Shown piece after piece: positions 23,262-35,409 of a stretch of DNA of 64,000 nt. Numbering within the stretch: the first letter of the stretch is position 1; each line of letters starts with the position of its first letter. The notes below the pieces were generated by a model that searched no databases, was not told the DNA's origin, and saw only the letters and a program-made list of their open reading frames with translations. Source of the stretch: Chromera velia (lineage: Eukaryota; Sar; Chromeraceae); assembly GCA_018398765.1 (NCBI GenBank), contig JAHBMJ010002118.1:15001-79000 (forward strand). Direction: 5' to 3'. Both the position numbers and the translations under genes were made by a program.

Positions 23262-23960
23262 TCAAGTTTGATTGCACTGTTACTTAACCGTATAATTCTA
23301 GATTTTTCATTAAATGTAGATATAATCTTAATTAATTGTAGAATTAATCAAACTAAAACGATCCCCTATATTCAAAAAAAAAAAATTTCTCTAGATTTTT
23401 CCGGCAATTTTTAAACAAATTAGATTAGTATTTATATGTACTAGCTGAAAATTATGACTATAGCTTTAGGCTTCTTATGCCACTTATAACTGCTATAGCC
23501 TATAGGTCAACTGCATAGTATAAAAAGCACTAGAAATAATATGGATTTGGTGAACGAGAAATTTAGACTCAATAGGTTAATTAGACTACCGTAATGTGCT
23601 AGGTAATTAACATTAATTAACGTAAATCTTCGTCATAAAATCTAGCGTGAAATTATCTTGTCATACCAATCTGAGGCAATCTTCTTAGAGATTCTCCTAG
23701 AGAACAAATTCATGTGATCGAATCTCCAAGTCTAAGTTAAACAACATTAAAAAAAAAAGTTGCAGTAGCAGCTAGAGTAGCAGTTGTAAATATATGCTTG
23801 TACTAGCTGTCATACTTAGTGTCATACATGCAATTATGATTCCTAGTATGATTTATTCGATCATACTCAATGATTGATTCAGATAAAGCTAGTGAAACTA
23901 GTAGTGAAAACAATAAACTAGCAATAGTTTAGCATCATGCTCAGCTGGGTTGCATTATGC
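23262..23960. other. AT-rich intergenic DNA, nothing recognised
   Basis: No open frame of note on either strand. Short TTAA- and CTAG-rich stretches (23340-23600, 23800-23930) look like degraded repeats. Confidence 0.4.
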
Positions 23961-23969
23961 CCACTAAGA

Positions 23970-25560
23970 TGCCCGGCGACCTATAAGGCTTGCTTTTTAA
24001 ATAATTCTTATCATTCTCTCTATAAAACCTTCCCGTGTGCTAGCCTGTGTGTCGTTTGGCAATCCCCCCATAGACTGCAGTTTGCCCTTCACACTGGCAC
24101 CGGACCGTCAGGAACACACTGACAGATAATGGAAAAGATCGCCGAGCTTCCTTCTTTCCACGCAAGAGGGCTCAGTACAAGAGGTTTCGGAGAACGCACC
24201 TGCCCCCTCGCCTTCTTTATTGAAGGTGAGACCCCTTATTGGCGGTTCAATTCGCTCATGCGTGCAGTGCCTTTCTAGGAAGGCCAAACTAAGACCCTGA
24301 CCTTCTCCCCGAAAGAGAAGAGGGGAGGAAAAGGCAGGATCTGGAGGAGGAATGGAAAGCCCTCTGAAGGCCAGAAAGACGGGCAGTCAGGGGGAAACGA
24401 GAGTCAGTCTGAGCTATCTCCTTCTTCACTTCTGTTTATGCAGTCCCTCCCTATTGTGTCCTTCAATTTTGCCTGAACAAACTGAGAGATTCTGCCTAAT
24501 TGCACGAGCTTCTTCTAGACGGCTGCAGGAGAAGTCTTAGAGAGAAGAGGAGTTCAAGGTCGGCCAACCTGAACAAATTGACAATGTTCACTCCCCTTCT
24601 CTGTCGTTGCCCCTCAGGCCCCCCGTCTCTCTCACTCTCTCCCTTTCTCTTTCTCCTCTCTGTCTGTTTGTCTGTCTCTGTCTCTCTCTTTCTTCTTCTC
24701 TCCCTCCCCCCTCTCTCTCTCACTGTCCCTCTTTTTTTGTTTATCTGTTTGTCTCTAGGTCTGTCTGCCTGCCTGTCTCTGCCTCTCGCGCGCTTTCTCT
24801 CTCTCGCTCTCAAGCTGCAGGCAGAAGGTCGCGCCAGAAGACTCCAAATCTTTTCCTGCCCCCCTAGTGCACCTCTTTGAGTAGAGGCCTGTCATCCCGC
24901 ACCGCAGCGCTAGCCGCAGCGATGCATGTTGCAACGAATTGTGATTTCCGATTTACCCCTGCAGCCGAGCTCTGGTTTCGCGCAGGTACGTGTTTTTGTT
25001 TTAGTTCCACCTCCACAGGTAACACTACAGCTAGTCCAGGCACTTCAGGGAGTCCACCCACTGATGCCTACCTCCCTGTTCTCTCCGTTCTCGAGGAGGT
25101 CCACGTCTGCCATATCCTCGGTGCCCCTTCCCGCCTTTAGGTTACTCACGGCCATTCCCGCAAGTACAGTTTCGTTGTTGCGGTTTTTTCTCTCTCTGTG
25201 TATGTGAGCATCTGGCGTGCTAGCGGTCGTCACCACTAGATCCTCACCCTCTTCTGCTCTCTTCAGCGCAACAGAGACACCTAGGAGTGCAAAGACGCAC
25301 AGGATCAAGGATACCAGTCCTCGCATGTGAACAACAGTGAGGTATATATTTTCTACTGGCAAGGCAGTTTCAGATAAGCACAATATTAAGAGAAGTGGGT
25401 GTGCGTTGTACAGAAAAATGTTTGCGAAAACGAAAATCAAACTGACAGGGATTAAAGACATGATCTTACTAAGGCATGGAAGCCTGAGACAGCAGAAACA
25501 GACTCGATCCGTGAGTCGACCGATCGATACCGATCGCGGTCTCTGCAGGTACAATGCGTG
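23970..25560. repeat. Left copy of a segmental duplication (about 1.6 kb)
   Basis: Matches 34495-35990 in the same orientation with small indels and substitutions. Shared landmarks: AAGGCTTGCTTTTTA, AATCCCCCCATAGACTGCAG, a CT-rich block (24610-24820 versus 35120-35330) and the minus-strand TSP1 gene. The match resumes at CAGCAGAAACAGACTCGATC (25492 and 36401) after an insertion in the right copy. Confidence 0.85.
24910..25326 (-). pseudogene. TSP1-domain secreted protein gene, left copy, broken by a nonsense codon
   Basis: The start at 25326 gives a signal peptide (RGLVSLILCVFALLGVSVAL) matching the right copy. The frame continues through NNETVLAGMAVSNLKAG and DVDLLENGE, then stops at TGA (25045-25047). 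The right copy has TGG (Trp of WSPWSAW) at that place, so one G-to-A change explains the stop. Downstream the frame remains open as SAWTSCSVTCGGGTKTKTRT through CRGKSEIT to a TAG at 24910. The region just before the stop is also rearranged (WGGWSPW lost). Probably a pseudogene; a short secreted peptide is a less likely alternative. Confidence 0.7.
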
Positions 25561-25572
25561 ACATGCATGCAC

Positions 25573-27110
25573 GCGCTCTGTCTGACTGAGTCGATATAGC
25601 TAGCTATGAGTTTTGACCGAACTAACAGAGAAGCCGGAGAGATGTGATGGATGCGGGGCGGCCTGTCACCCCGGCCTGAACGACCCGACATGCAGCTGCA
25701 TGCCATTCTATATGGAGGGATGGTAGATCGCAGACACGACAAACCTGTTTCTTTAGAGTGTAGAGTGTTCTAGAAGAAGCCAGGTTTTGGACGTCAATAG
25801 ACATTGTCATTATCAGAAAGAGTGGAGGGGGAAAGGAAAAAACAGGATTGGAGGGAGACCTGTAGGTAAGATCCTTCTTTAATTTACAGAGAGAGGCCGT
25901 GCTGGACATGAGGTTTATGGACTATGATCAAGAATCATATGGAAAGCTCACAGTTATGATGACAATCGCAAAGGACCTCCCTGAACCTAACTACCACTTG
26001 AAAGTTCAAGCCGCATTTTTGGATAAGCTTGAAAGTTCGCGCTGCAGGCGCGGATCATTTACGGTGTCTTGAAAGCTAAAGTCGCATATCTGGACGGTAT
26101 TTTGACTATCTACGCCACAGGCGTGGACAGTCTCTTGAAAAACGATGCCGCAGATAGAAATCATCTTGATTATATTTTTTTAGGTAGCACTTAGGTTTAG
26201 GGAGGTTTCGCAAAGTATGAGTTAGAAAAATGGAAGAAGTTACTGTATTGCGAAGAGTGCATTCAGAGGAGATTAGATTTTGCCTAGAATTTTATGCAGT
26301 TTGTAGTATAAACAGATGAAGCACTAGGAAAAGGGGCATTAGCAGTAGTAGCAGTACTCAGGAGAATTCAGGAGAGCAGTTTACCAGGTTGCAGCGAGAA
26401 CAAACCCCAGACCTAGCAGAGTGGTGGAGATATATAGTAAAGCCATAATTCAGCAGCAATTTCAGCTTCCAGTGATCAAAGCTTCGGTCTACTGTATAAT
26501 AGAGAAGAGAAAGGTAAAAAAAAACTACATAAGGAGTGTTCCTTTACAATTAAATGCCAGGGCTATTGCTGCAGTACAGACACTGAGGGACACTGACGGT
26601 GATTGGGAGTAAATGGAGAGCCTAATTTTTGATTCATACAACTTTTGAAACTAAACTTCTAGACCATGCTGGCTAAAGTGGGGTGGGCAGGGTGGGCTGA
26701 GCCCACCTAAATGATAGGACATATAAATAGGTTAGGGTGGGCCGAAGGCTCACCGAGCCCACCCGACACGTGAGGGCCGAGTGTGTGATACTTAGAGCTC
26801 TGATAATTCACTAAAACCTAAAGTATTGACTCACTGATGAGACTTAATATGTAATATCATATTACTAAACTCTAGGAAATATTACCGAAATAATTTTAAA
26901 TTGATTTATAAATATCATAAAAGTGTTTAAATATAAATTTATATTTTCATATATTTTTAATAAATTAAATATAGTAGAGACTGCAGATCATGCAAAGTTA
27001 ATTATAGTTCAGTAGTGTCAGCAAGTGTCAATATATAATAGTTGCAATTATCTAGTGCCATTATATTATTGCATGCAGCTTGACAAGAGGACTCAAACCT
27101 TAACAACCTC
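25573..27110. other. Intergenic, with an imperfect short repeat array at 25990-26165
   Basis: No convincing gene. 25990-26165 has about five imperfect 30-40 bp units, most opening with CTTGAAA and containing a CGC-rich core. 26680-26780 has GGTGGGCTGAGCCCACC-like short palindromes. The remainder to 27110 is AT-rich. Confidence 0.4.
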
Positions 27111-27113
27111 CCC

Positions 27114-27500
27114 CTAAATGATAACGGGCACTTCGGAGTCCCAAAACAGTTTGAATGCCTCTGCTTCTGTTGGTGGGGGGAAGCATCCGTTGACAGCTGT
27201 GCGAAGTACTCTCTGACGGCTTCTTTCGTTTACGTCCATCTCCTCTGTAATGCTTTCAACAATGATGTCGGACAGTTCGCTAGACGGCTTGGGAGACACA
27301 TTTCTGAAACGGTCTCCGTCAGTGACTTTTGTGGAGTTCTCGGAGACTGATATGCCTTTCGGAAGGCGACCAACATCTCTTTGGATGCTGCCTCAGCATT
27401 GCACTTTGATGTGAAGATCAATGGAGGCAGAACCCACTGAGGGAGAGGAGGGGCAGGGGAGGACCACAGTGCCCTTTCCCCCATACTGAGGATATTGGTT
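27114..27500 (-). pseudogene. Unassigned coding relic
   Basis: Two overlapping minus-strand frames look coding but neither is complete: one includes SDIIVESITEEMDVNERSRQ and AFKLFWDSEVPVII, the other SKCNAEAASKEMLVAF. A frameshift near 27300-27360 could join them. I do not recognise a family. It lies downstream of the decayed hAT-like gene and could be its 3' part or a separate relic. Confidence 0.25.
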
Positions 27501-28009
27501 GAGGAGGGGTTCTATCTATTGGTCAGCTGCGACACAGTGGAGATATCAAACGTGCTAATTGGCAAAACCCACAATCAGTCTGTAAGTTGGGCTTAGCTAG
27601 CCTGCCCTCGCTAAGATTTCTGCAAACAGCTTTTTCTGTGCAGTTATGTGCAGTATGGTCGGCTTTTGAGAGCCTCTCAGGGCGATTAAAATATAGGGGA
27701 GAAGACCATTGCGTCCCAGGCCCCTCGGGTAGATATATACAGTCAAGCAGTGCCACAATAATCAATTTTAATCTTCAAAAATTCTTGGACACGGTTACAT
27801 TTTGATCTCTTTACTATCATTCACGACCCCCATTTAAGACCCATTCACTTCTGAATCACCCCGGCCTACCCAAACTTCCTGACTCACCAGAGTGGGAATG
27901 CACGCTGGAGGATCTCGTTGAGTCAGACATACACTGCCGCCGTATGTTTTTCTAACTCTGCAGCCTCGCATGCCTCAGCAGCTGCTTCGGTACTCATTCT
28001 TCTACTTAC

Positions 28010-29757
28010 AAGTTTCAGTTTGGCCTCGCGTCTCTGTTTACTACAGAAGCACTCTGGGAAGGATCCACAGAGACGGAGATATACATCAGCCTTTGCTCTT
28101 TATATCTGTACTTTATAGATAGTTTTGACTGATGTTCAGTTCCTGAACATTCTCTCGGAATCTATGTTCTGGAGGAGAGTGACTTGAATATAAGTGATCA
28201 GCAGCAGGATGCAACGGATGTCCTCACTCCTCTCTCTATTATCCAACTCTTCAAAAACATGCGTCCAGTAGTCGTTGAAGGTCTCATCTGCAGAGGAAGG
28301 GGTCAAACCTTTTTAGGAAAGAAGGTTGAAGTCAAGAATACGCTTTTTCAAGAGCATCTACTCCTTTAAAAAGGTTTCAGGGCTGCAGTCGGAAAAACTC
28401 GGCAGCGTGGCCTAGTAACCTAACAGTGTGTCTCCCCAGAGCAAAGTCAATTCCTCTCTCCCCCCTTTTTTCCATACCTCCATACCCTCTTTTCGAATGC
28501 TCTCCATACGGAATGCACGTGGGTGGAAAATTTCCGTTGTATGGCACAGGTTTGTAGGCAAGAACCGTGCAGATAAACATTCTCTAACTCTTGTCAAGAA
28601 TGTCACACAGTGTTGGCATCATCGAGGACAACCTGCTACTGTTGTGCTGTGATGGTCAGTTTCGTGTCTGTGAAAGGCGGTGAAGGGGACTGTGAAAACA
28701 ATTCCATCACCCGGCTGACTTGCTACCTCTTTACCCTCTTCTCCCTCCCCGTTCTCTCCTCCTTCCCCGTTTTCTCCTCCCTCCGGCCTCCAGTTGGAGT
28801 CGTCCGAGTTGTCAGAGGCTGAGTGCGACTCGAGATCAGACAGTCCTTCTGAGTTACTATCACATCCCCTGCCCCCACCTCTGTCACCCCCAGAGTCTGT
28901 CGAGCCCGATGCTCCTCCCGCCCTTTCTATGAAACCAGAGGATGCCTCTGCAGAGGATGACACATCTCCACCCTCCTCACAGGCCTTTTCAATGGCCTTG
29001 AGACACTTTCCAGTGGGCTTTCCAACTTTTTAATCCTCTTGAAATGCTTGAATACTCAAGTCAGTATCAGAAGAGATGGAAGGCAGGTCGGAAAGGGAGA
29101 GGAAGGTTTTTTGGAGCTTCTCATTGCACAAAACGAGCTCACACAGAAGGTCTGTCATGATGCAAACTCACAAGTGGAACCCCTCTGAACTTAATCTCTT
29201 AAGAAGGACACATACAAGGGCCTGCAGGCAACAGAGTGGAAAGTAAAAAAAAAAATAAGAAATCAAACTCACATGTTTCTACCTGTATGTACGTAGCCAA
29301 TAATGGAGGAGGCAAACAGAGATGCAAACAAAGATCTAAAAAAAATAGAGTGCATCATGGAAACGAAAGAAAAAGACCGACTGTATCATAAAAATGAAAG
29401 AAAAAGATCAAGTGCATCATGAAAACGAAAGAAAAAGGCCGAAATGAGCCCACCTGATTTCTCCTCTTGTTTTTTTCTGCTTCTCCTCCACCCTTTCGAG
29501 GACGGTGTCTCTGTACACGCTTCCTGAGGTACTTTAAAGACCTTGTATAGTTTATTTGGAGTCTCTCAACTGCAAGCGCTCTCGAGAGCCAACGGATTTT
29601 GAAGAGCGGGAGTCTTAGAGGGAGTGCAGAGTCAAAACGGATCTGGGAGGTAACTTCGCCTGCCAAATCCATCACAGTCACCTGCAGAAAAGGATGAAGC
29701 GGGGGGAGAGGGACGTATGTACATACATATATATATACATACACATACACACACACA

Positions 29758-29799
<42 letters not shown>

Positions 29800-29849
29800 T
29801 ACACACACACATACACACATACACACATACACACACACACACATACACA

Positions 29850-29946
<97 letters not shown>

Positions 29947-31066
29947 AATGTAAAAGGAGAGAAAGGAAATGGGGGGGAAGGGAGACACCACAGACCTTGA
30001 GATAGTCTTGAATGTTCCCATCGGAACTCTTCACCAGGGTGTGAAGCCCCTTGATGGTGTGATCCGTCTCTGTCACCCGCTGATGACCCTCTGCTGCATC
30101 AAAGATGGCAAGTGCCTGACGGTGGGGGGCAGTGCCACATTGAATGCTGACGACTGGTCCTGCCGTCACCTCAAATTTCTTATCAACTCTATTCCCCCGC
30201 CCTCGCATCACAGCAGCCCCATCGGAACCAAATGCCACATACTTCTTTTCATCTATCCCCCCTTCCGCCAGCGAGTCGTGGAGTGACTTGACCACATCAG
30301 CTGCATTTTTGCCATCTACCCCTGCGAGTTTGTACTTTTCTGTTATTACTAAGTCTTGCCTTCCCTCAAAAAAACGAATAACAATGGACAAATGCGGTTC
30401 TTTTATGCGGACTGTCCCCTCATTAATTCCTGCTCTGTAATATGGGCTCTTGCATATCTTCTCTGCGACGAAAAAGAAGATTGCATCAGAAATGTATTTA
30501 ACTATCTCCCCCCCAGCCTCATCTTTATTTATGTACTTGCCCAGAAAGGGAGGAGCATTCATATCTTCTGCAAACTCAAGGGCATTGGCCACTTCCCTAC
30601 CGGCCTGACCTTTTGAAGCCCACCTCTAGACCCCTTCAGTCAGTCAGACCATCTTAGCGTCCTCTGCAGACACGCTATCTTTGAAAAGCTTTTTCACATC
30701 TTTAGCTGCTGACCCCCCTTCCTTTACTTTTTTTGCCGCCTCGGCAATCTCATAAATCTTGCTTTTCTGGTGCTTTTGCAGCCCATCCTGACCGAAATTG
30801 AGTGCACCTTCTCTATTGGCCCAGCAATTGCTTTTCTGCTTCTGTAAAAACCCGCTTGCAAACTTGTGCTCCTCATACCATATATATTGCCCTTTCTCTC
30901 CTTTTCCATCTTTTGCCTTCCTTTTCTCCGCCCACTCAAACGTTTCCTTATTAATATCTTTTGCTTTGTGCCCCCCAGTCCTTGCACCCCCGGAAGAAAA
31001 AGCCTCTACCTGGGGAAACTCCACGTCTACCATCACTACGTCAGCATCGTCTGCGTCGCTGGCTGA
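28010..31066 (-). pseudogene. Decayed hAT-like (ZNF862-type) transposase gene
   Basis: Reading right to left. Exon 1 (about 31033-30647) has WYEEHKFASGFLQKQKSNCW and HQKSKIYEIAEAAKKVK, like the N-terminal zinc-binding part of hAT-derived ZNF862-type proteins. Two in-frame stops (TGA 30644-30646, then TAG) follow before the frame reopens at EVANALEFAED. The next part has YVAFGSDGAAVMRGRGNRV, VVSIQCGTAPHRQALAIFDA and ends DYLK at 29996. Exon 3 (29681-29454) has FKIRWLSRALAVERL, the RWLSR motif of hAT proteins. 29040-28619 is acidic and Ser-rich. 28288-28010 (NIDSERMFRN ... TSVKTIY) resembles the C-terminal ER-F...KT region and has two more stops. Probably a dead transposon or dead domesticated gene. 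Confidence 0.55.
29736..29940. repeat. (CA)n-(GA)n microsatellite inside the hAT-like gene's intron
   Basis: CA units broken by TA (29736-29912), then GA. It fills most of the 314-bp minus-strand intron between the DYLK exon (ends 29996) and the VTVMDLAGEV exon (starts 29681). Long Cys-Val and Thr-His ORFs here are artefacts. Confidence 0.95.
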
Positions 31067-31069
31067 GTG

Positions 31070-32815
31070 AGTGCTTGGACTGCCCGCCGTCTCCTGCCCA
31101 AGAATGGCCTCTTCTCCTCCGAATTAGCCTTAGCTTTTTTGTCTGCACATGAGAAGGAATGTAGAAGAAGGAGGCCAATCCAACTTATCTGTTCTTTGCC
31201 GCAGGCATGGCCTTTACTTTTGGCGCCATCTCCTATGGACTGTGAACGTGACTTCCTCAAAGTATGGAGTGTTGTTAAAGAAAAAAGAAAGGCACACGTC
31301 TCCGTCGAATAAAACTCGGTCTCCAGAACAAAAGGTGAATAAACAAACAAGAAGAGGTCAAATAGGTCGCGAATGATCAATTGTGAAAGAGTCTGTCATA
31401 GTTTGCCAAGAGTCTTTTGTATAAAAACGCTGCTGACAAGCTGACCAACGATCTCACCAATGGTTGTAAACAACTTTGAGGTAAATAAAGATACACGTGG
31501 CCAATGGCATGCAGCCTTCGGGGCTAGCCCTCGCTCGTGCGCGGTGGTGCACACTGCGGCTCTGTATGTGTTGTGGGCCAGGCTCCGCGGGCTGCGGGAC
31601 CTGCGGGCCCAGGCGGGTGGGCACGGTGTACCACAGGAGCCCACCCGCTCCTTTTTTAGCTTTAGACAGCATGTTTTAGACTAAACCGAATGCACAAAAA
31701 AAGGTTGTGCTATAGTGGAAAACGTGGAGTAATTTTTACACGAATATTTCTCTTTATTGTCGAATTATCAAATTAACTAGCTGTGTTTATTATGGTTAGT
31801 CATGCATTTTGTTTACGACTCTAATTACGAGTCATTAACACTAAGTCTTATATGAATGAGAGTAAACAGAAATCGTATCCTTCTTATCACTGGCATAAAT
31901 TTATTTGCATGCTTTGCATGATCATTGCCATAGTCCTGCATGATGTCTGTTTTATTCGGCCCGATCGGGCCCGATGAGAATGGTTGGACCCAGTTGTATC
32001 GGCCCGTGAAGCGTCATTGTGGTTGGTCCCGATCCACCCCAATTAACCCTAACCAATACGTGTGTTAAGCCATACCCGATCGGTACGTGAGAGTTCGAGC
32101 CGGTTCGAGCGGCCGTCACGGTAATTATCATACTACTAATCGACGGATATCGACGATAATCGGATATCATCGGATAAAAGAAATGAATTAAATATTAAAT
32201 AAAAATTATAATACAGAGTTGCGCATCTGTATGGCAACTAATAGCAACCATTGAAGTGCTGCCAATAGCATGATATGGAATTAATTAAATGATTTATTGA
32301 ATTATTTGGCCGATATGCATCGACTTGCGTGCATCTGAAGCAATACGAAGATTTCTCGAAATTGCAAAATTCAAATTTCGGCATGCGCATCAGATTTGTT
32401 CGAATAACAACTCAACGCAACTCAGCATCCACTTAGCAGCTGAACAGTAACTTCTGTTCTGAGAATCTAATAAGAATCCATTCTTCAAATAGAAACCTTT
32501 TCTGACTCCTGAGTTGATAAGTAACCTTCTGTTACTTAAAGAGTCCCTAATTTAAATTAAACTTTAAGCCTTCAGCTCTTAGCTTTAGCAACGTACGGTT
32601 ACCTTAGACACCGTTGCAAGACTTACTTAGTGGAGCAACCCAGCGCCTTCAGGTTTACTTACTAAGCAACACTTACTATGGAATAAACCGTTAGAGTCAT
32701 GTTGCTAGTGCTGTAATCAGTGCTGTTCCGTATATGACCTACACTGAGCAGAACGAAATCAGGAGAACTGGAGCTGGCATTGTACCATATGTTCCTCAAA
32801 TGGGGCGGAATTAAG
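31070..32815. other. Intergenic, no gene recognised
   Basis: 31450-31680 is a GC-rich island in AT-rich DNA (GCGGGCTGCGGGACCTGCGG) without a clear frame. 31950-32170 has several CCCGATCGG and CCGATAATCGG-type short inverted repeats. The rest is AT-rich. Confidence 0.35.
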
Positions 32816-32963
32816 GTGAGGTCTTTGAGGTTTCCTCACATCGCTTGCGGATGGCTCCTACACTTCTCTACACTTCTCTAGACAACTCATACCAACAGAC
32901 TTCACCGTATCCAACCATCTACTAGACTACATTAGACTAACCATCAATGCCCTTCAGAAAAGA
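32816..32963 (+). pseudogene. Duplicated fragment of the Sfi1-like gene's 5' end
   Basis: Starts GTGAGGTCTTTGAGGTTTCC and includes CGGATGGCTCCTACACTT, CACCGTATCCAACCATC and CCATCAATG, each matching in order the sequence upstream of and at the start of the Sfi1-like gene (43114-43232). Small insertions separate the matching blocks. It is about 10 kb upstream in the same orientation and keeps no useful frame. Likely a displaced copy of the 5' UTR and promoter-proximal region. Confidence 0.7.
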
Positions 32964-34494
32964 ATTTTACACCGGCTTTTTAACCGTTCTTAACTTGTAT
33001 AAAAAATGATATTGTATATAATAAGATCTCATAACATTGTTATATATGAAGCGGCTAAGCCAAGCGTACGTTAGATGGCTCCGTAAGCGGCTGGAGGTGG
33101 CTATGCAGATCTACGTAGGCGTACATGCCGCACGGAGGGCCGGAGGCGGCAGACAAACTACTCTTATCTCTGATCTAAACTAGAAGATTTTAATAATTTG
33201 TAAGTACTAATAAGTACTGATAAGCTAAAAACATGTTTTAAATAGTTTTAAACAGTAGTGTGCTAGGTAGTGTTGTGAGAAGTTCGGCCCTGTTAGGTCC
33301 ACCGCCGCCTGACTGATCCCACCGCCGCCTGACTGACTGATTGACCAAAGCACAGGAGAACGCGCGCATGCAGAGTGAAATCAGAAAAATCAAGCCAGAT
33401 GCATTACGTCCCTAACCGGATAAGTCTCGAATGCAGATCGATCAAAGTACATGCATGCATTTAAATTAGACAGGAAAAGTCTGATCAATCAAAATACAGA
33501 AGTATAAAGTGAGGCAGAACAGACAGAATCTCCGAAGTAGGAATTAACAATCAACTCCTATGTAAAGCTGACTCCATCGTTCAATCTCTCGTCTCTAGCC
33601 TAGAAGTGAGTACACACCATCAAACTTTTTGGTAGTGTGGATGGTCTTGGCCTTCATGGCTGCCCTTAGGCAATCTTTGGGCGCCCTTAGCGGCCCTTGG
33701 GGTCTATAATGGTTATTTATCAACTTAACGCCGAAAGCGCAACGATTTATAATGGTTCTGCTACTAAGGCACGAAGTGATCTAGCGTATAATGGCTACTA
33801 CTCGCTCAAAGAAGGTGCTTTTCAAAATATAATTTAGTAGATGGGCCGAGATGAGCCCTCATTTCATATTATCAAACTTTAAGTTACTCTTAACACTGGT
33901 GCATACCGGTATATACCAATGCATAATAATAGTTACGCTAGGCTGCTTCGTGGCCTATAGTGGCATATAACGGTTGCTACTTACTCAAAAAAACTGATTT
34001 TGAAAATGCAAATTTATAAATGAGCCTTTAATCATTCTTTAGATCATTCTAGACGCTGGCTACACGATTTGAAGATTTTTGTTTTTTTATTCTTATTATT
34101 ATTTTTTAACCCCAAACAATACTTAACAATCACTTAGTAACAACTGTGTTACAGTTGTACAACACATAAACACTAAACATAAACAACATTTGTGTAAGTA
34201 CATTATTATATGTAAGAGTTAAACAACAGTTATTTGACTGAAAAAGAAAAAAAAAAGTAAATTAAGGGTTTGGGGGGATCTCTTTTTTTTCTTTAGCCGA
34301 CGTCTAGCCCTCATTTCAAATCATCAAAGTTACTCTTACCATTAGTCCTTAAGTCAAAAGTTATCTAGAGAGTTACTAGATCCACATCCAGGTGACATCT
34401 AGTGTGGAAAAGTATTTTTTTAAATGCCAGTATACGCCGCCTAGAATGATTCTTACCCAATTAATTCAGATACAGTCCGCAACTTGGCTTCATA
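32964..34494. other. AT-rich intergenic DNA, nothing recognised
   Basis: No long frame on either strand. 33060-33160 is a more GC-rich stretch (GCGGCTGGAGGTGGC, GGAGGCCGGAGG-like) without coding character. Poly-A and poly-T runs occur at 34230-34300. Confidence 0.35.
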
Positions 34495-35119
34495 TGCCCG
34501 ACCTAATTAAGGCTTGCTTTTTATCCTCTTTTATCATATTTAGAAACTTCCCGCGTGTCGTTTGGTAATCCCCCCATAGACTGCAGAGTTTGCCCTTCAC
34601 ACTGGCACCGGACCATCAAGGACACACTGACAGATAATGGAAAAGATCGCCGAGCTTCCTTCTTTCCACGCAAGAGGGCTCAGTACAAGAGGTTTCGGAG
34701 AACACACCTGCCCCCCCGCCTTCTTTATTGAAGGTGAGACCCCTTATTGGCGGTTCAATTCGCTCATGCGTGCAGTGCCTTTCTAGGAAGGCCAAACTAA
34801 GACCCTGACCTTCTCCCCGAAAGAGAAGAGAGGAGGAAAAGGCAGGATCTGGAGGAGGAATGGAAAGCCCTCTGAAGGCCAGAAAGACGGGCAGTCAAGG
34901 GGAAACGAAAGTCAGTCTGAGCTATCTCCTTCTTCACTTCTGCTTATGCAGTCCCTCCCTATTGCGTCCTTCAATTTTGCCTGAACAAACTGAGAGATTC
35001 TGCCTAATTGCACGAGCTTCTTCTAGACGGCTGCAGGAGAAGTCTTAGAGAGAAGAGGAGTTCAAGGTCTCCCAACTTGAACAAATTGACAATGTTCACT
35101 CCCCTTATCTGTCGTTGCC

Positions 35120-35335
35120 CCTCAGGCCTCCCGTCTCTTTCACTCTCCCCCTTTCTCTCTTTTCTTTCTCTTTCTCTTTCTCTTCTCTGTCTGTTTGTCT
35201 GTCTCTGTCTCTCTTTCTGTGTCTGTCTCTGTCTGTCTGTCTGTCTCTCTGTAGGTCTGTCTGCCTCAGAGTCTAGGTCTGTCTGCCTGCCTGTCTCTGC
35301 CTCTCGCGCGCTCTCTCTCTCTCGCTCTCAAGCTG
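35120..35335. repeat. CT-rich / GTCTGTCT low-complexity block
   Basis: Pyrimidine-rich tract with GTCT and CTTT units, matching a shorter tract at 24610-24820 in the left duplication copy. It lies 3' of the TSP1 gene. Confidence 0.9.
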
Positions 35336-35409
35336 CAGGCAGAAGGTCACGCCAGAAGACTCCAAGTCTTCTCCTGTCCCCCCAGTGCACCTCTTTGAGT
35401 AGAGGCCTG

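Noticed and set aside
29355-30005. Cys-Val and Thr-His repeat proteins
   Set aside because: Pure (CA)n/(GT)n translation inside the hAT-like gene's intron.
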